Assembly (NCBI GenBank): GCA_009777535.1
Contig: WRLP01000014.1
Span: 1-64,000 of the forward strand
Length of the DNA stretch: 64,000 nucleotides
Direction of reading: 5' to 3'
DNA from: Treponema sp.
GTDB taxonomy: Bacteria > Spirochaetota > Spirochaetia > Treponematales > Breznakiellaceae
The stretch's first letter is position 1. Every line of letters begins with the position of its first letter. The translations under genes and the position numbers were made by a program. This document shows positions 54,898-63,485 of this stretch, one piece after another. The notes below the pieces were generated by a model, which saw only the letters and a program-made list of their open reading frames with translations, ran no database searches and was not told where the DNA came from.

Positions 54898-55683
54898 ATG
54901 AAAAGAAAAAATTATTTATTATTATTTGTGTTGATATTATTTTTTTTGTCATGTTTTGGGAATAAAACAAATACCACCACTAGTGTATCATCTTCATCAC
55001 AAGTAATAAAGCAAAATGATTTACATGAGACAGGTGATAGCCACTCCAATGTATCTTTAAGTTCTGAAGATTTGATAGAATTTTTACGCAAAAATGAAAG
55101 AAGGATTATAGAACGAGATCTTGATGTTGTTTTTATTGAAAAAGCAAAATTTGGGATACCCGGAGGAGACAATTGGATTGTTCAATTGAGTGACCGTAGT
55201 GGAATACTCATTTATGCTATTAGTGATGACAAAATAGAAAAAAGGTATTATTTAACCAGTTTTAATCTTGAAAACCGTAGCAGCTTTAACATAATGCAGG
55301 ATATTCCTGGCACCCGTATAGGTAATTCAACTAGTTCTTTTGGAGATTTCAACGGAGACGGCATTGATGAAATATTTGAATATGGATTTTATGGACGTGC
55401 GTTTGAGATAATTGTTTGGGGTTATAACGTGGAGAAAGATGATTTTATACCATATTGTACAATACCTTTTAGAATCATTGACTCCGAGTACGGCCCAGCG
55501 CCCGTTGAGTTTATGACTTACAATGGCATGTACGGGTTTAAAGTGTTTTTTTGGCAGAACGAAGTTGCAGGCGGCCCCGGCTGGGTTCCCGATCCAAATC
55601 CAAAAAATGGTAAATGGATATTTTACACCTGGGATGCAGAAAAACGGGAATATGTAGAAGTTGGAGAAGTAATTGAGGAATGA
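54898..55683 (+). CDS. FG-GAP-like lipoprotein
   Basis: A 261-residue lipoprotein (signal peptide ending FFLSC). The mature N-terminus is Ser/Thr-rich and the middle holds a calcium-type FG-GAP/VCBS turn, DFNGDGIDE. The C-terminal half matches the truncated copy at 375-843 almost residue for residue. The next gene encodes another paralogue with a C-terminal membrane anchor. The gene is AT-rich compared with dapL. AAGGATG precedes the ATG. Function unknown; a cell-surface or periplasmic role is inferred. Confidence 0.8.
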   Translation: MKRKNYLLLFVLILFFLSCFGNKTNTTTSVSSSSQVIKQNDLHETGDSHSNVSLSSEDLIEFLRKNERRIIERDLDVVFIEKAKFGIPGGDNWIVQLSDRSGILIYAISDDKIEKRYYLTSFNLENRSSFNIMQDIPGTRIGNSTSSFGDFNGDGIDEIFEYGFYGRAFEIIVWGYNVEKDDFIPYCTIPFRIIDSEYGPAPVEFMTYNGMYGFKVFFWQNEVAGGPGWVPDPNPKNGKWIFYTWDAEKREYVEVGEVIEE

Positions 55684-55764
55684 GAGTAGTTCGTGAGGTT
55701 AGTGGTAAAAAATATTTCTTCTTTGCGTCTTTGCGTGAGGTAACAGGAGGATAAACAAATTAAA

Positions 55765-56724
55765 ATGAAAAAGATATTAGGGCTAGCGTCTCTGTTTATA
55801 TTTATTTCTGTTTTTTCTTATACACAGGATAAAGAACAGGTGATAAATCTATTGTACGAGATTGACACAAGAAGGACGAGGGGAGACGAAATCGTATTTA
55901 TTGAAGAATTTAACTTTGGCATTCCTGGAGGTATAAATTGGCTTGTCGGGTGGTATAGATATGATAGTGACGACGCACGTAGAAATAGAAATCTTATAGG
56001 TCTTTTTATTTATATTGTTGACATTGGCAACAAAGAAATTGTTTTTAGAGAAATGATTCTTTTGGATAATACAAATATACCGGTATATTATACTTCATGG
56101 TATCAAAGCTTACAGGGTGTTGTTATAAGTAATGGGTTATGTATAATCAATGATTTTAACGGAGACGGTTTTGATGAAATATTACAATTTGTTGCTGGCA
56201 TTAGTACTACATTGGATATATGTGGATACGAGCCGCAAACCAATAAAATAAAGTGGTATTGTGAAGCGCCTATTTATATTAGCCGTCAAGATGACCAGCC
56301 TCCACCAGTTGAATTTATCACATACAAAGGTATGTACGGGTTTAGGGCGCAATACCACGAAGGGCCTCAAGTAGCAGGGGGGCCGGACTGGGTTCCCGAT
56401 CCACCAAGCCCCAGAAACAACAGATGGTTTTTCTACACCTGGAATGAAGACAGGCGGGAATATGTCGAGGTAGAGGAAGTAAACCCCGCCTACATTGAGG
56501 AAACTTATGTTAATACAGGAGAATGGCGAAACATACAGCCGGTATTCCCATCTGTTTTAGCTGCCGCAGAAACAGAGGTTGTTGTTGGTGACTCTGCCTC
56601 TGCAATTTCCGAAAACAGCGATGAGCCCAATAACCGGCAGATGCCTTTCTGGGTTTGGGCGGCCATTGGCAGCGGGGCGTTGTTAATTGTTTGTGTTGTG
56701 GTTATTATTAAGCGGAAAAAGTAA
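55765..56724 (+). CDS. FG-GAP-like protein with C-terminal membrane anchor
   Basis: A 319-residue paralogue of the preceding lipoprotein, sharing DFNGDGFDEI, PPPVEFITYKGMYGFRA, the VAGGPDWVPD segment and FFYTWNEDRREYVEVEE. It has a cleavable signal peptide rather than a lipobox and ends with a membrane helix (MPFWVWAAIGSGALLIVCVV) and a basic tail, so it is probably anchored with the bulk outside. AGGAGG lies 14 bases before the ATG, a long spacing. Function unknown. Confidence 0.8.
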   Translation: MKKILGLASLFIFISVFSYTQDKEQVINLLYEIDTRRTRGDEIVFIEEFNFGIPGGINWLVGWYRYDSDDARRNRNLIGLFIYIVDIGNKEIVFREMILLDNTNIPVYYTSWYQSLQGVVISNGLCIINDFNGDGFDEILQFVAGISTTLDICGYEPQTNKIKWYCEAPIYISRQDDQPPPVEFITYKGMYGFRAQYHEGPQVAGGPDWVPDPPSPRNNRWFFYTWNEDRREYVEVEEVNPAYIEETYVNTGEWRNIQPVFPSVLAAAETEVVVGDSASAISENSDEPNNRQMPFWVWAAIGSGALLIVCVVVIIKRKK

Positions 56725-56750
56725 GGTAAAGCAAGCAACCAGGAGTTAAG

Positions 56751-57500
56751 ATGGAAAAACAGTATCACATTGGTTTTAACAGCACGCACGGTGCGTTATA
56801 TGCAATCCTCCCCGGGGATCCCGGACGAGTGGAAAAAATCGCCTCGTATCTGGAAAATCCCCGTTTTCATTGTCAGAACAGGGAGTACACCACCTGGCTG
56901 GGCGAACTTGCCGGCAAGACGGTGATGGTAATATCCACCGGAATGGGAGGGCCGTCTACTGCTATCGCAGTGGAAGAACTATTTTCGACAGGCGTAAGGA
57001 ATTTTATCAGGGTCGGTACCTGCGGAGGCATGGCGCTGCCCATAACAGGCGGAGACCTGGTTATTGCCACCGGCGCAATACGCATGGAAGGCACCACCAG
57101 GGAATATGTTCCCATTGAGTTCCCTGCCGTGGCAAATCTGGACATTACAAACGCCCTCGTGGAAGCGGCGAAAAATATGAAAGCACGGTGGCATGCGGGG
57201 ATTGTGCAATGCAAGGATTCATTTTACGGCCAGCACAGTCCCGCCCGTATGCCGGCCGGTTATGAGCTTAAAGACAAGTGGGACGCATGGATAAAGGCCG
57301 GCTGCCTCGCCTCGGAAATGGAAAGCGCCACCCTTTACATTGTAAGCCAAATTCTCGGCGCGCGTGCCGGCTGTGTTCTTAATGTAATATGGAACCAGGA
57401 ACGCGAGCGCAGCGGAATGGACAACCCCCACTGCCATGACACCAGCCTTGCGATACAAACTGCTGTTGAGGCAGTGCGGATTTTGGTTAAAAGCGGGTAA
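56751..57500 (+). CDS. udp: Uridine phosphorylase
   Basis: A 249-residue nucleoside phosphorylase family member, paralogous to the DeoD gene at 16088-16792. Motifs are ILPGDPGRVEKIA, GMGGPSTAIAVEEL, RVGTCGGMA and a CLASEMESATLYIVSQI substrate segment. It splits uridine (and possibly deoxyuridine) with phosphate. It lies 26 bp after the membrane-anchored protein gene and has AGGAG before the ATG. Confidence 0.9.
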   Translation: MEKQYHIGFNSTHGALYAILPGDPGRVEKIASYLENPRFHCQNREYTTWLGELAGKTVMVISTGMGGPSTAIAVEELFSTGVRNFIRVGTCGGMALPITGGDLVIATGAIRMEGTTREYVPIEFPAVANLDITNALVEAAKNMKARWHAGIVQCKDSFYGQHSPARMPAGYELKDKWDAWIKAGCLASEMESATLYIVSQILGARAGCVLNVIWNQERERSGMDNPHCHDTSLAIQTAVEAVRILVKSG

Positions 57501-57511
57501 CTTGCTAAAAT

Positions 57512-58054
57512 TTATATATAAGTGATAGGTCCCTTGTAAGTTCCTTTTACTGTTCCGGCTGGTTTTTCATCATCGTCTTCTAGGGTGCAGTCAATTGTTA
57601 TGGTATATGTAGCATTTTCCCCTTTTCCCGAAACAGTTACTTTTACAGTTCCTCCGGAGACATAATAATAATTCGAGTCATCTTTTGTGTTCATATCCAC
57701 ACAACCAAAGTCAAAAGTAAATGGCTTGTTTGTTTCAGACATGTTGTATGTCCCTGCAACCAATACATCACTATTTTCGGGGCCATACAAATCAAATTCA
57801 ATAATGATGTAGAGATCTTCTGTTTGCTCTGTAAACAGGCACAGGCTAAACTCCGAACCGTAGTCCTGTATTTCACCTTCCTGGCCAAACGTATAAGTTT
57901 TGCCTCTCAACGTGAAATTACCGTAATTGGAACCGCCCGATGGAACGTATCCAGAACCGTCCGATGAGCCTCCACCCGAGGGACAGGCAATCATTGTAAA
58001 CCCGGCCGCCGTTATAAGGGCGATTAATCCAATCAGCTTTACCAGTTTTTTCAT
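57512..58054 (-). CDS. Small lipoprotein of unknown function
   Basis: A 180-residue lipoprotein with signal peptide ending FTMIACPS. The mature part begins with a Gly/Ser-rich linker and consists of beta-strand-rich segments, ending GTYKGPITYI. The ATG at 58054 has AAAGGAG upstream; an earlier in-frame start would extend into non-signal sequence. It has no recognised domain. Its 3' end converges on udp with 11 bp between stops. Confidence 0.7.
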   Translation of the reverse strand: MKKLVKLIGLIALITAAGFTMIACPSGGGSSDGSGYVPSGGSNYGNFTLRGKTYTFGQEGEIQDYGSEFSLCLFTEQTEDLYIIIEFDLYGPENSDVLVAGTYNMSETNKPFTFDFGCVDMNTKDDSNYYYVSGGTVKVTVSGKGENATYTITIDCTLEDDDEKPAGTVKGTYKGPITYI

Positions 58055-58146
58055 ACAAAACTCCTTTAGCTGTATAATAGCACGCTCTGTTTTAGTGTCA
58101 AGAGCATATGAGCATAACGCCTGAAACCATGTACACAAGAGGCCAT

Positions 58147-58191
58147 TTGCTTTTTGCACAGAATTTCACTTGCTTTTTGCCAAGTTTTCAC
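58147..58191. repeat. Two direct repeats of period 23 before the second ATPase gene
   Basis: TTGCTTTTTGC occurs at 58147-58157 and 58170-58180, each followed about ten bases later by TTTCAC or TTTTCAC. It lies 25-70 bp upstream of the AAA ATPase ATG. A regulatory array is possible, as at 25891-25973. Confidence 0.5.
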
Positions 58192-58215
58192 GTAAGGTTT
58201 AAGCAAGGGGATCTT

Positions 58216-59490
58216 ATGTCTTTGAAAAGAGAAGGCTATAAAACCAGGCTTGTCGATAAAAAACTTAGGGAATATCTAAAATTATTCGGCGCTGTTTCCG
58301 TAGAGGGGCCTAAATGGTGCGGAAAAACATGGACATCCCTTAACCACGCGAATAGTATCACGTATATTATGGATCCAGCCGGTGATTACAACAATAAAAC
58401 AAGGGCAGAGCTTAACCCTTCTCTCGTGCTGGAAGGAAAGACACCCCATGTCATAGATGAATGGCAGGAAGTTCCCGGTATTTGGGATGCAGTCAGATTT
58501 AATGTTGATCAAAACCCAGGTTTTGGGAAGTACATTTTAACCGGCTCTGTTACCCCTCCTCGTGAATCGTACAAGCACAGCGGGGCGGGCAGGATTGCCA
58601 TAGTACGGATGCGCCCCATGACACTGTATGAGTCCGGTGATTCTGATGCTGCAGTGTCTTTAATTTCATTGTTTTCAGGTAAAAAAATTAATCCATTTAC
58701 TGCGGATATTGACCTTGTACATCTTATAGATATTACTATTCGCGGCGGTTGGCCGCAGACACTTAATTTGCCTCTCGAAAAGGCCGGGAGCGTTTCTGTT
58801 GAGTATATTAACGCGCTTCTTAAAAATGATTTATTCAATGATAATTTTTCAAAACGAAATTCGTCAAAGTTGCATGTTCTTCTGCGCTCATTGGCCAGGA
58901 ATAATGCTACAACAGTCAGTGACGCTACTTTAACCAGAGATATTGCCGGTAATGATACAATGCTTTCACGCAACAGTATCGCAGATTATACAGCCGATCT
59001 TAAACGTATATTTGTAATAGAAGAAATTCCAGGTTGGATGCCGGGTATCCGCTCTAAAACCAGGATTCGGATGTCTGGGAAATTGATATTTGCCGATCCT
59101 TCTCTGGCTATCGCAGCCCTTGGTATTGGAAGGCAGCGCTTGCTCGAAGATCTTAATACCTATGGTTTTATGTTTGAAAATCTTTGTCTGCGTGATCTGT
59201 ACGCATACGCTGAATTGCATGGCGCATCTCTGTATCATTACAGGGATAACAGTAATCTGGAAGTTGACGCAATCGTTGAAATGAAAGACGGCGCATGGGG
59301 AGCCTTCGAAATAAAACTCGGCGAAAACCAGGTTGAAGGTGCCGCCCAGACCTTGCTCAGGCTAAAGAAGAAAATTGTGTCTGATGGGGCAAGAGAACCC
59401 TCATGCCTTGTGGTTATGACAGGCGGCGGTTTGGGCTGGAAACGCGAAGACGGTGTTTATGTAATACCGGTGAATGCATTAAAGCCATGA
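58216..59490 (+). CDS. AAA ATPase of the AAA_14/DUF4143 type, second copy
   Basis: A 424-residue ATPase distantly related to the one at 24582-25892. The P-loop is GPKWCGKTWT at 31-40 and Walker B is HVIDEWQEV. A DUF4143 C-terminal part includes YRDNSNLEVDAIVEM and FEIKLG, nuclease-fold-like segments. The ATG at 58216 has AAGGGG upstream and gives the expected N-terminus; the open frame upstream carries repeated non-family sequence. Role unknown. It is followed by tRNA-linked element C and repeats. Confidence 0.82.
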   Translation: MSLKREGYKTRLVDKKLREYLKLFGAVSVEGPKWCGKTWTSLNHANSITYIMDPAGDYNNKTRAELNPSLVLEGKTPHVIDEWQEVPGIWDAVRFNVDQNPGFGKYILTGSVTPPRESYKHSGAGRIAIVRMRPMTLYESGDSDAAVSLISLFSGKKINPFTADIDLVHLIDITIRGGWPQTLNLPLEKAGSVSVEYINALLKNDLFNDNFSKRNSSKLHVLLRSLARNNATTVSDATLTRDIAGNDTMLSRNSIADYTADLKRIFVIEEIPGWMPGIRSKTRIRMSGKLIFADPSLAIAALGIGRQRLLEDLNTYGFMFENLCLRDLYAYAELHGASLYHYRDNSNLEVDAIVEMKDGAWGAFEIKLGENQVEGAAQTLLRLKKKIVSDGAREPSCLVVMTGGGLGWKREDGVYVIPVNALKP

Positions 59491-59589
59491 CACAGTCGAT
59501 GTGCGTATTCAGAATTTAAACGGTTGACAACATTGATACGCCATGTTCAGAAAAACATTTGGAGCATACCGCCGCCCTCCACGACTGTT

Positions 59590-59618
59590 GTTTGAGATCA
59601 CAATTTGTGATCTCAAAC
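59590..59618 (+). terminator. Perfect palindrome after the AAA ATPase gene
   Basis: GTTTGAGATCACAA is mirrored as TTGTGATCTCAAAC around a single T. There is no clean T-run (TTTCC follows), so it may be a weak terminator or a protein-binding palindrome. Confidence 0.45.
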
Positions 59619-59682
59619 TTTCCTATTCATCTTAAGCATGACCTTCTGCCCGCGAATTTCGTGAATCATGTTTTTAATTGTG

Positions 59683-59951
59683 AGCCAAGACGGGGAATCG
59701 CCTTCCGCCCCTCAACATCCTGCTTCGGGGCTCCAGGCCGTCTTTTTTGCTAAACCGGTCGTCCGAGCGCGCTGTTCAGGCTAAAGCCTTCACGCAAATC
59801 CTGTCTTGATGGCATTTACTTAGCGCTACGCCGTGCGGCATTATACATCTACACAGCTGTCGCTGTGCTTTATTTGGGCGCCCTGCCGGTTTACCGGTTT
59901 AAGGCTGCGATGTCTCGCCTTAAACCGGCCGCAAAAAAGTTTCGATTCCCC
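59683..59951 (-). mobile_element. tRNA-linked structured element C (tRNA-Thr)
   Basis: Reading the minus strand after tRNA-Thr, a 9-bp inverted copy of the tRNA 3' arm (GGGGAATCG, 59951-59943) is followed by 242 bp and then a direct 18-bp copy (CGATTCCCCGTCTTGGCT, 59700-59683). The interior contains a 12-bp perfect stem CCGGTTTAAGGC/GCCTTAAACCGG (59894-59928) and a GCCCC/GGGGC hairpin with AGGAT in the loop (59707-59731). The last 33 bp before the tRNA copy closely match element A, with a compensatory change in the closing base pair. No coding capacity is evident. Confidence 0.65.
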
Positions 59952-60014
59952 AAGTTATCATTCAGCGTTGCATTTATCACTTTTTCAAAGTTTCAAAAAT
60001 AGAAAAAAAATTAC

Positions 60015-60087
60015 AGCCAAGACGGGGAATCGAACCCCGGACCTGCACATTACGAGTGTGCCGCGCTACCGACTGAGCCATCTTGGC
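60015..60087 (-). tRNA. tRNA-Thr (anticodon CGT)
   Basis: A 73-nt cloverleaf: acceptor GCCAAGA with TCTTGGC, D-arm GCTC...GAGT-like, anticodon stem GCACA/TGTGC with loop CTCGTAA (CGT), T-loop TTCGATT. Its 3' 18 nt are copied at 59683-59700. A T-rich tract follows immediately. Confidence 0.95.
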
Positions 60088-60092
60088 TAAAT

Positions 60093-60432
60093 AACAGCGC
60101 CGCGTTAAGCGGCGTTATTACGAATGAAATTATACAGCCCAGGCACCAACAATGGCTACCATGGCTTATAATGTGAGCCCACCTTTAGGTGGGCGACAGT
60201 GCCGCTTCGAGAAACGGCAGCATCCAAAGAAAACCCATCCGCCTTGGGAGGCGGTATTAACTCCGGAAACCTGTAACAGCGCCGCGTTAAGCGGCGTTAT
60301 TACGAAAAAATTTATACAGCCCAGGCACCAACAATGGCTACCATGGCTTATAATGTGAGCCCACCTTTAGGTGGGCGACAGTGCCGCTTCGAGAAACGGC
60401 AGCATCCAAAGAAAACCCATCCGCCTTGGGAG
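60093..60432. repeat. Tandem 182-bp repeat between galK and tRNA-Thr
   Basis: Two 158-bp copies (60093-60250 and 60275-60432) differ at about three positions and are offset by 182 bp. Each holds several hairpins: CGCCGC/GCGGCG, GCCCACC/GGTGGGC and TGCCG/CGGCA. Each also has a TATAAT- or TATAAA-like box on the minus strand, the first 42 bp before tRNA-Thr. The regular structure suggests a duplicated small RNA or tRNA promoter region. Confidence 0.75.
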
Positions 60433-60488
60433 ATGGTAATCACTCTGAATTATACAGCTTTGGCGCCTACAATGACTACGCCGTGCTG

Positions 60489-61859
60489 TCAAAATATCAA
60501 CTCAACCGCGCCTATGGGCCTGATGCGCAGAATGGTTACCGAACCACTTCCAAATGCCGGCTCGATAAATTTCCGGTAGGCATCCACGGCATCCAACGGG
60601 ACGTATGCCTGTATTGTACCGGCAAAACCTCCGCCGTGGACTCTGGCGGCGCCAGGTAATTTTTGGTTTTTAAGAAAACTTTTACTCAGCGCAAGCGCAA
60701 CGCTGATACCCTGAATTTCAGGATTGCCCGGAGAATACACGTTCTGTAATAATTCCCAAGAAGAATCCCCGGACTCATTTACCAAGTCGAGGTATTGGCA
60801 AAAGATTTGCAGTTTTTTATCCTGTCCGCCCGCTTCGTCCATTTTCGCGAGCGCGGCAGCCATTGCGTCAACCCGTTCGTTTTCATTAAAAAAATGAAGC
60901 GCTCTCAAAAACGCCCTGTCTCCAAGGGTATTTCGCAGTTCCTTTGCGCTTGTCAATATTGCTTCCCGATTAATTTCATTGAGTACGGATTTACCAAAAA
61001 AAGCCGCTACAGATTTCATTTCTGCGGGGATTGAAGCATAATCGGGAGTTAAATCAGCATGACTTCCGTGGGTATTTACCACACATAGCGCATATCCGAT
61101 TCCTGAAAGATCGAAGTTGATTTCTTTTACTTTTGGATTGGCGGCATCAGCAAAATCAATGGCGACAGCACCGCCGGTGGCGCAGGCTGTTTGATCCATA
61201 AGGCCGCACGGCTTGCTGAAAAAAACATTCTCTGCAATCTGCCCGATTTGGGCCGTTTCCAGGGGGCTTCGTTTTCCTTCACCGTACAGGCAGTCGAAAA
61301 TGCGTGCAAGAAGCACTTCCACGGCCGCTGACGATGAAAGCCCCGATCCGGGCAGCACCGTAGAATCAGCGTTAGCTGAAAAGCCCCCGGCGCGGCAGCC
61401 GCGTTTTTTTAATTCCGCTGCAATGCCGCGGACAAGGGCATCGGTCTTTCCGTGTTCTTCCGTCCTGGGATCCAAATCTGGCGTTCCGCTTGAATCCACA
61501 AGAGAGACCTTAGCATCTGGATAACCGGTTGAGCGGAAGAACACGGTATTGTCAGCGCGCGAGCGCACCATGGCGACATTATCAAGCTGAATTGACGCAG
61601 CCAGTACCCTGCCGCGGTTATGATCCGTATGATTGCCGCCCAGCTCGGTTCTGCCGGGGGCGCTGAAAACCCGGATATTTCCATCAGTTTCAGCAAGTTC
61701 AGTTTCGGGGAAACCGGCTTGTCCGTTTTCTCTCATTCCATCAATAAGGGCTTTGTAACGCTGCCGCGCGGTATTCACTTCTTCCGCACCGTAAAGCCCG
61801 CTGAATATTTTCTCACCGGAAGATGAATCAATTTTTGCCAGAAGTTCCTTATCTGTCAT
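60489..61859 (-). CDS. galK: Galactokinase
   Basis: A 456-residue GHMP kinase that phosphorylates galactose. Motifs are the substrate-binding GRTELGGNHTDHNRG, the ATP loop LPGSGLSSSAAVEVL, and the C-terminal GGGFAGT. It is longer than E. coli GalK (382) by N-terminal residues and an insert. No other Leloir-pathway gene is in the window. Its transcript runs towards the tandem repeat and tRNA-Thr. Confidence 0.9.
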   Translation of the reverse strand: MTDKELLAKIDSSSGEKIFSGLYGAEEVNTARQRYKALIDGMRENGQAGFPETELAETDGNIRVFSAPGRTELGGNHTDHNRGRVLAASIQLDNVAMVRSRADNTVFFRSTGYPDAKVSLVDSSGTPDLDPRTEEHGKTDALVRGIAAELKKRGCRAGGFSANADSTVLPGSGLSSSAAVEVLLARIFDCLYGEGKRSPLETAQIGQIAENVFFSKPCGLMDQTACATGGAVAIDFADAANPKVKEINFDLSGIGYALCVVNTHGSHADLTPDYASIPAEMKSVAAFFGKSVLNEINREAILTSAKELRNTLGDRAFLRALHFFNENERVDAMAAALAKMDEAGGQDKKLQIFCQYLDLVNESGDSSWELLQNVYSPGNPEIQGISVALALSKSFLKNQKLPGAARVHGGGFAGTIQAYVPLDAVDAYRKFIEPAFGSGSVTILRIRPIGAVELIF

Positions 61860-61950
61860 AATTACTGCATTTTATCCCTGCAAGTGATGAGGATCAATCA
61901 CTAATTCACATATTTGATATGCCGGTGTATTATATAATCAGGAGCGCTTG

Positions 61951-62655
61951 ATGATACAGCTTGTTGCCTTCCTTGGCAATCCTGGTACTGAATATTCCCG
62001 TAACCGGCATAATGCAGGCAGGATGCTCGCGGAAGTCCTTCCATTTTTTGATTCCCTGAGCTGGCAGAAAAAATATGGTGGCTGGTATACAGCAGTAGAC
62101 AACGGGAGGATTATTTCCAGTATTCAGGAAAGATTTCCGTTAGACGAAATTCCCGCCGGACAGAAAAATCAGGAATCTCCAAATGCGAAGATTCACTTCC
62201 TGATGCCGGAAACCTACATGAACCTTTCGGGGAAGTCAGTTTTCGGCGTGGCGTCTTTTTTCAAAATTAGGCCTGAGAAAATTCTGCTGGTTCATGATGA
62301 GCTGGAGCTTCCCCTTGGAACCATTTCACTGAAATTTTCCGGCGGCCTTGGGGGGCATAATGGCCTGCGCTCCATGAAATCAGTTTTCGGAACCGCTGAT
62401 TTTTGGCGGCTGCGCATCGGTATAGGCCGGCCTGATGACAGGAAGCCCGGCGAAGGCGGGCGGGTAGGAAGCGGGAAAAATATAGCCGGCTGGGTTCTTT
62501 CAGATTTTTCAGATACTGAATGGGAAATGCTTGTTCCGGTACTGGATGCCGGTGCCGATCTTTTAATGCGTGTTCTTGTCTGCGAACCGGAAACATTGCT
62601 GCCATATTGGGCGAAAAAGAAAATTTCCACAGAGGGGCAGCATGAAAGCAGATGA
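61951..62655 (+). CDS. pth: Peptidyl-tRNA hydrolase
   Basis: Releases tRNA from peptidyl-tRNA that drops off ribosomes. The 234-residue protein has the catalytic residues N10 (GNPG), H20 (RNRHNAG) and D116 (VHDELELPLG). Length is above the usual 190 or so, because of an insert near residues 50-78 and a C-terminal tail. The ATG follows AGGAG; an adjoining upstream TTG is not used. Its end overlaps mazG by 14 bp. Confidence 0.93.
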   Translation: MIQLVAFLGNPGTEYSRNRHNAGRMLAEVLPFFDSLSWQKKYGGWYTAVDNGRIISSIQERFPLDEIPAGQKNQESPNAKIHFLMPETYMNLSGKSVFGVASFFKIRPEKILLVHDELELPLGTISLKFSGGLGGHNGLRSMKSVFGTADFWRLRIGIGRPDDRKPGEGGRVGSGKNIAGWVLSDFSDTEWEMLVPVLDAGADLLMRVLVCEPETLLPYWAKKKISTEGQHESR

Positions 62656-63466
62656 ATCTTTTAAGGCGCTGTACGATGTTGTGGCAAAACTGCGGGGGCC
62701 GGACGGCTGCCCATGGGACAGGGAACAAAATCCGGCGGCACTAAGAGAGGCCTTAATCGAGGAGTGTTATGAATGCATAGAGGCCATTGATGAAAAGGAG
62801 CCTGCGCACATTGCCGAGGAGCTGGGGGATATTTTTTTGCTGGCGACAATGCTTTCGTATATGTACGAGGAAGACAGGGCGTTTTCTGTAGCCGATGCTT
62901 TGACGGGAGTTACGGATAAATTGATACGCCGTCATCCTCATGTATTCGAGAACCTAAAAGTGAAAGACAGCGCAGAAGTGCTTGATAACTGGGCAAAAAT
63001 AAAAATTGAAAAGGAAGGCCGCAAGGCAAAAGATTCGATTCTTGATGAGGTAAGCCGCTCCCTTCCTCCACTGGATCGCGCCTGGAAGCTGCAGAAAAAA
63101 GCGGCAAAGGCCGGCTTTGACTGGCCTGATATTGACGGGGTGATTGCAAAAGTGCAGGAGGAGCTGCGAGAGGTGAGGGAAGCCGTGAATTGTGTTGCGC
63201 ATAACACAGATGCAACCGAGACTTCCCGTGAAAAAATTGAGGAGGAGCTGGGGGATCTCCTTTTTTCAGCTGTAAACTTGAGTCGTTATCTGAACATAGA
63301 GCCTTCGCTGGCTCTCCGCAGAACAAACAGCAAGTTTACTGAACGTTTTAAGTATGTGGAGAAAAAAATGAAAGAAGCGGGGCATGAGATGAAGAAAGAA
63401 AATCTGGCGCAGATGGATGCAATTTGGAATGAGGCAAAAACTGAAAAAACGCCACTTGAGAAATAA
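62642..63466 (+). CDS. mazG: Nucleoside triphosphate pyrophosphohydrolase MazG
   Basis: A 274-residue MazG that hydrolyses NTPs to NMP and pyrophosphate, removing damaged or excess nucleotides and (in E. coli) lowering ppGpp. Two tandem helical MazG repeats are visible: an N-terminal one with REALIEECYECIEAID and HIAEELGDIFL, and a C-terminal one with EEELGDLLFSAVNL. The ATG at 62642 lies inside the end of pth with GAGGGG before it; an upstream start would lie entirely within pth. Confidence 0.92.
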   Translation: MKADESFKALYDVVAKLRGPDGCPWDREQNPAALREALIEECYECIEAIDEKEPAHIAEELGDIFLLATMLSYMYEEDRAFSVADALTGVTDKLIRRHPHVFENLKVKDSAEVLDNWAKIKIEKEGRKAKDSILDEVSRSLPPLDRAWKLQKKAAKAGFDWPDIDGVIAKVQEELREVREAVNCVAHNTDATETSREKIEEELGDLLFSAVNLSRYLNIEPSLALRRTNSKFTERFKYVEKKMKEAGHEMKKENLAQMDAIWNEAKTEKTPLEK

Positions 63467-63485
63467 TATCCGTTGAACATATAAT

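Noticed and set aside
60093-60432. Possible CRISPR-like or protein-coding repeat
   Set aside because: There are only two 158-bp copies with no spacers, and the open frames differ between copies; a structured duplicated region fits better.
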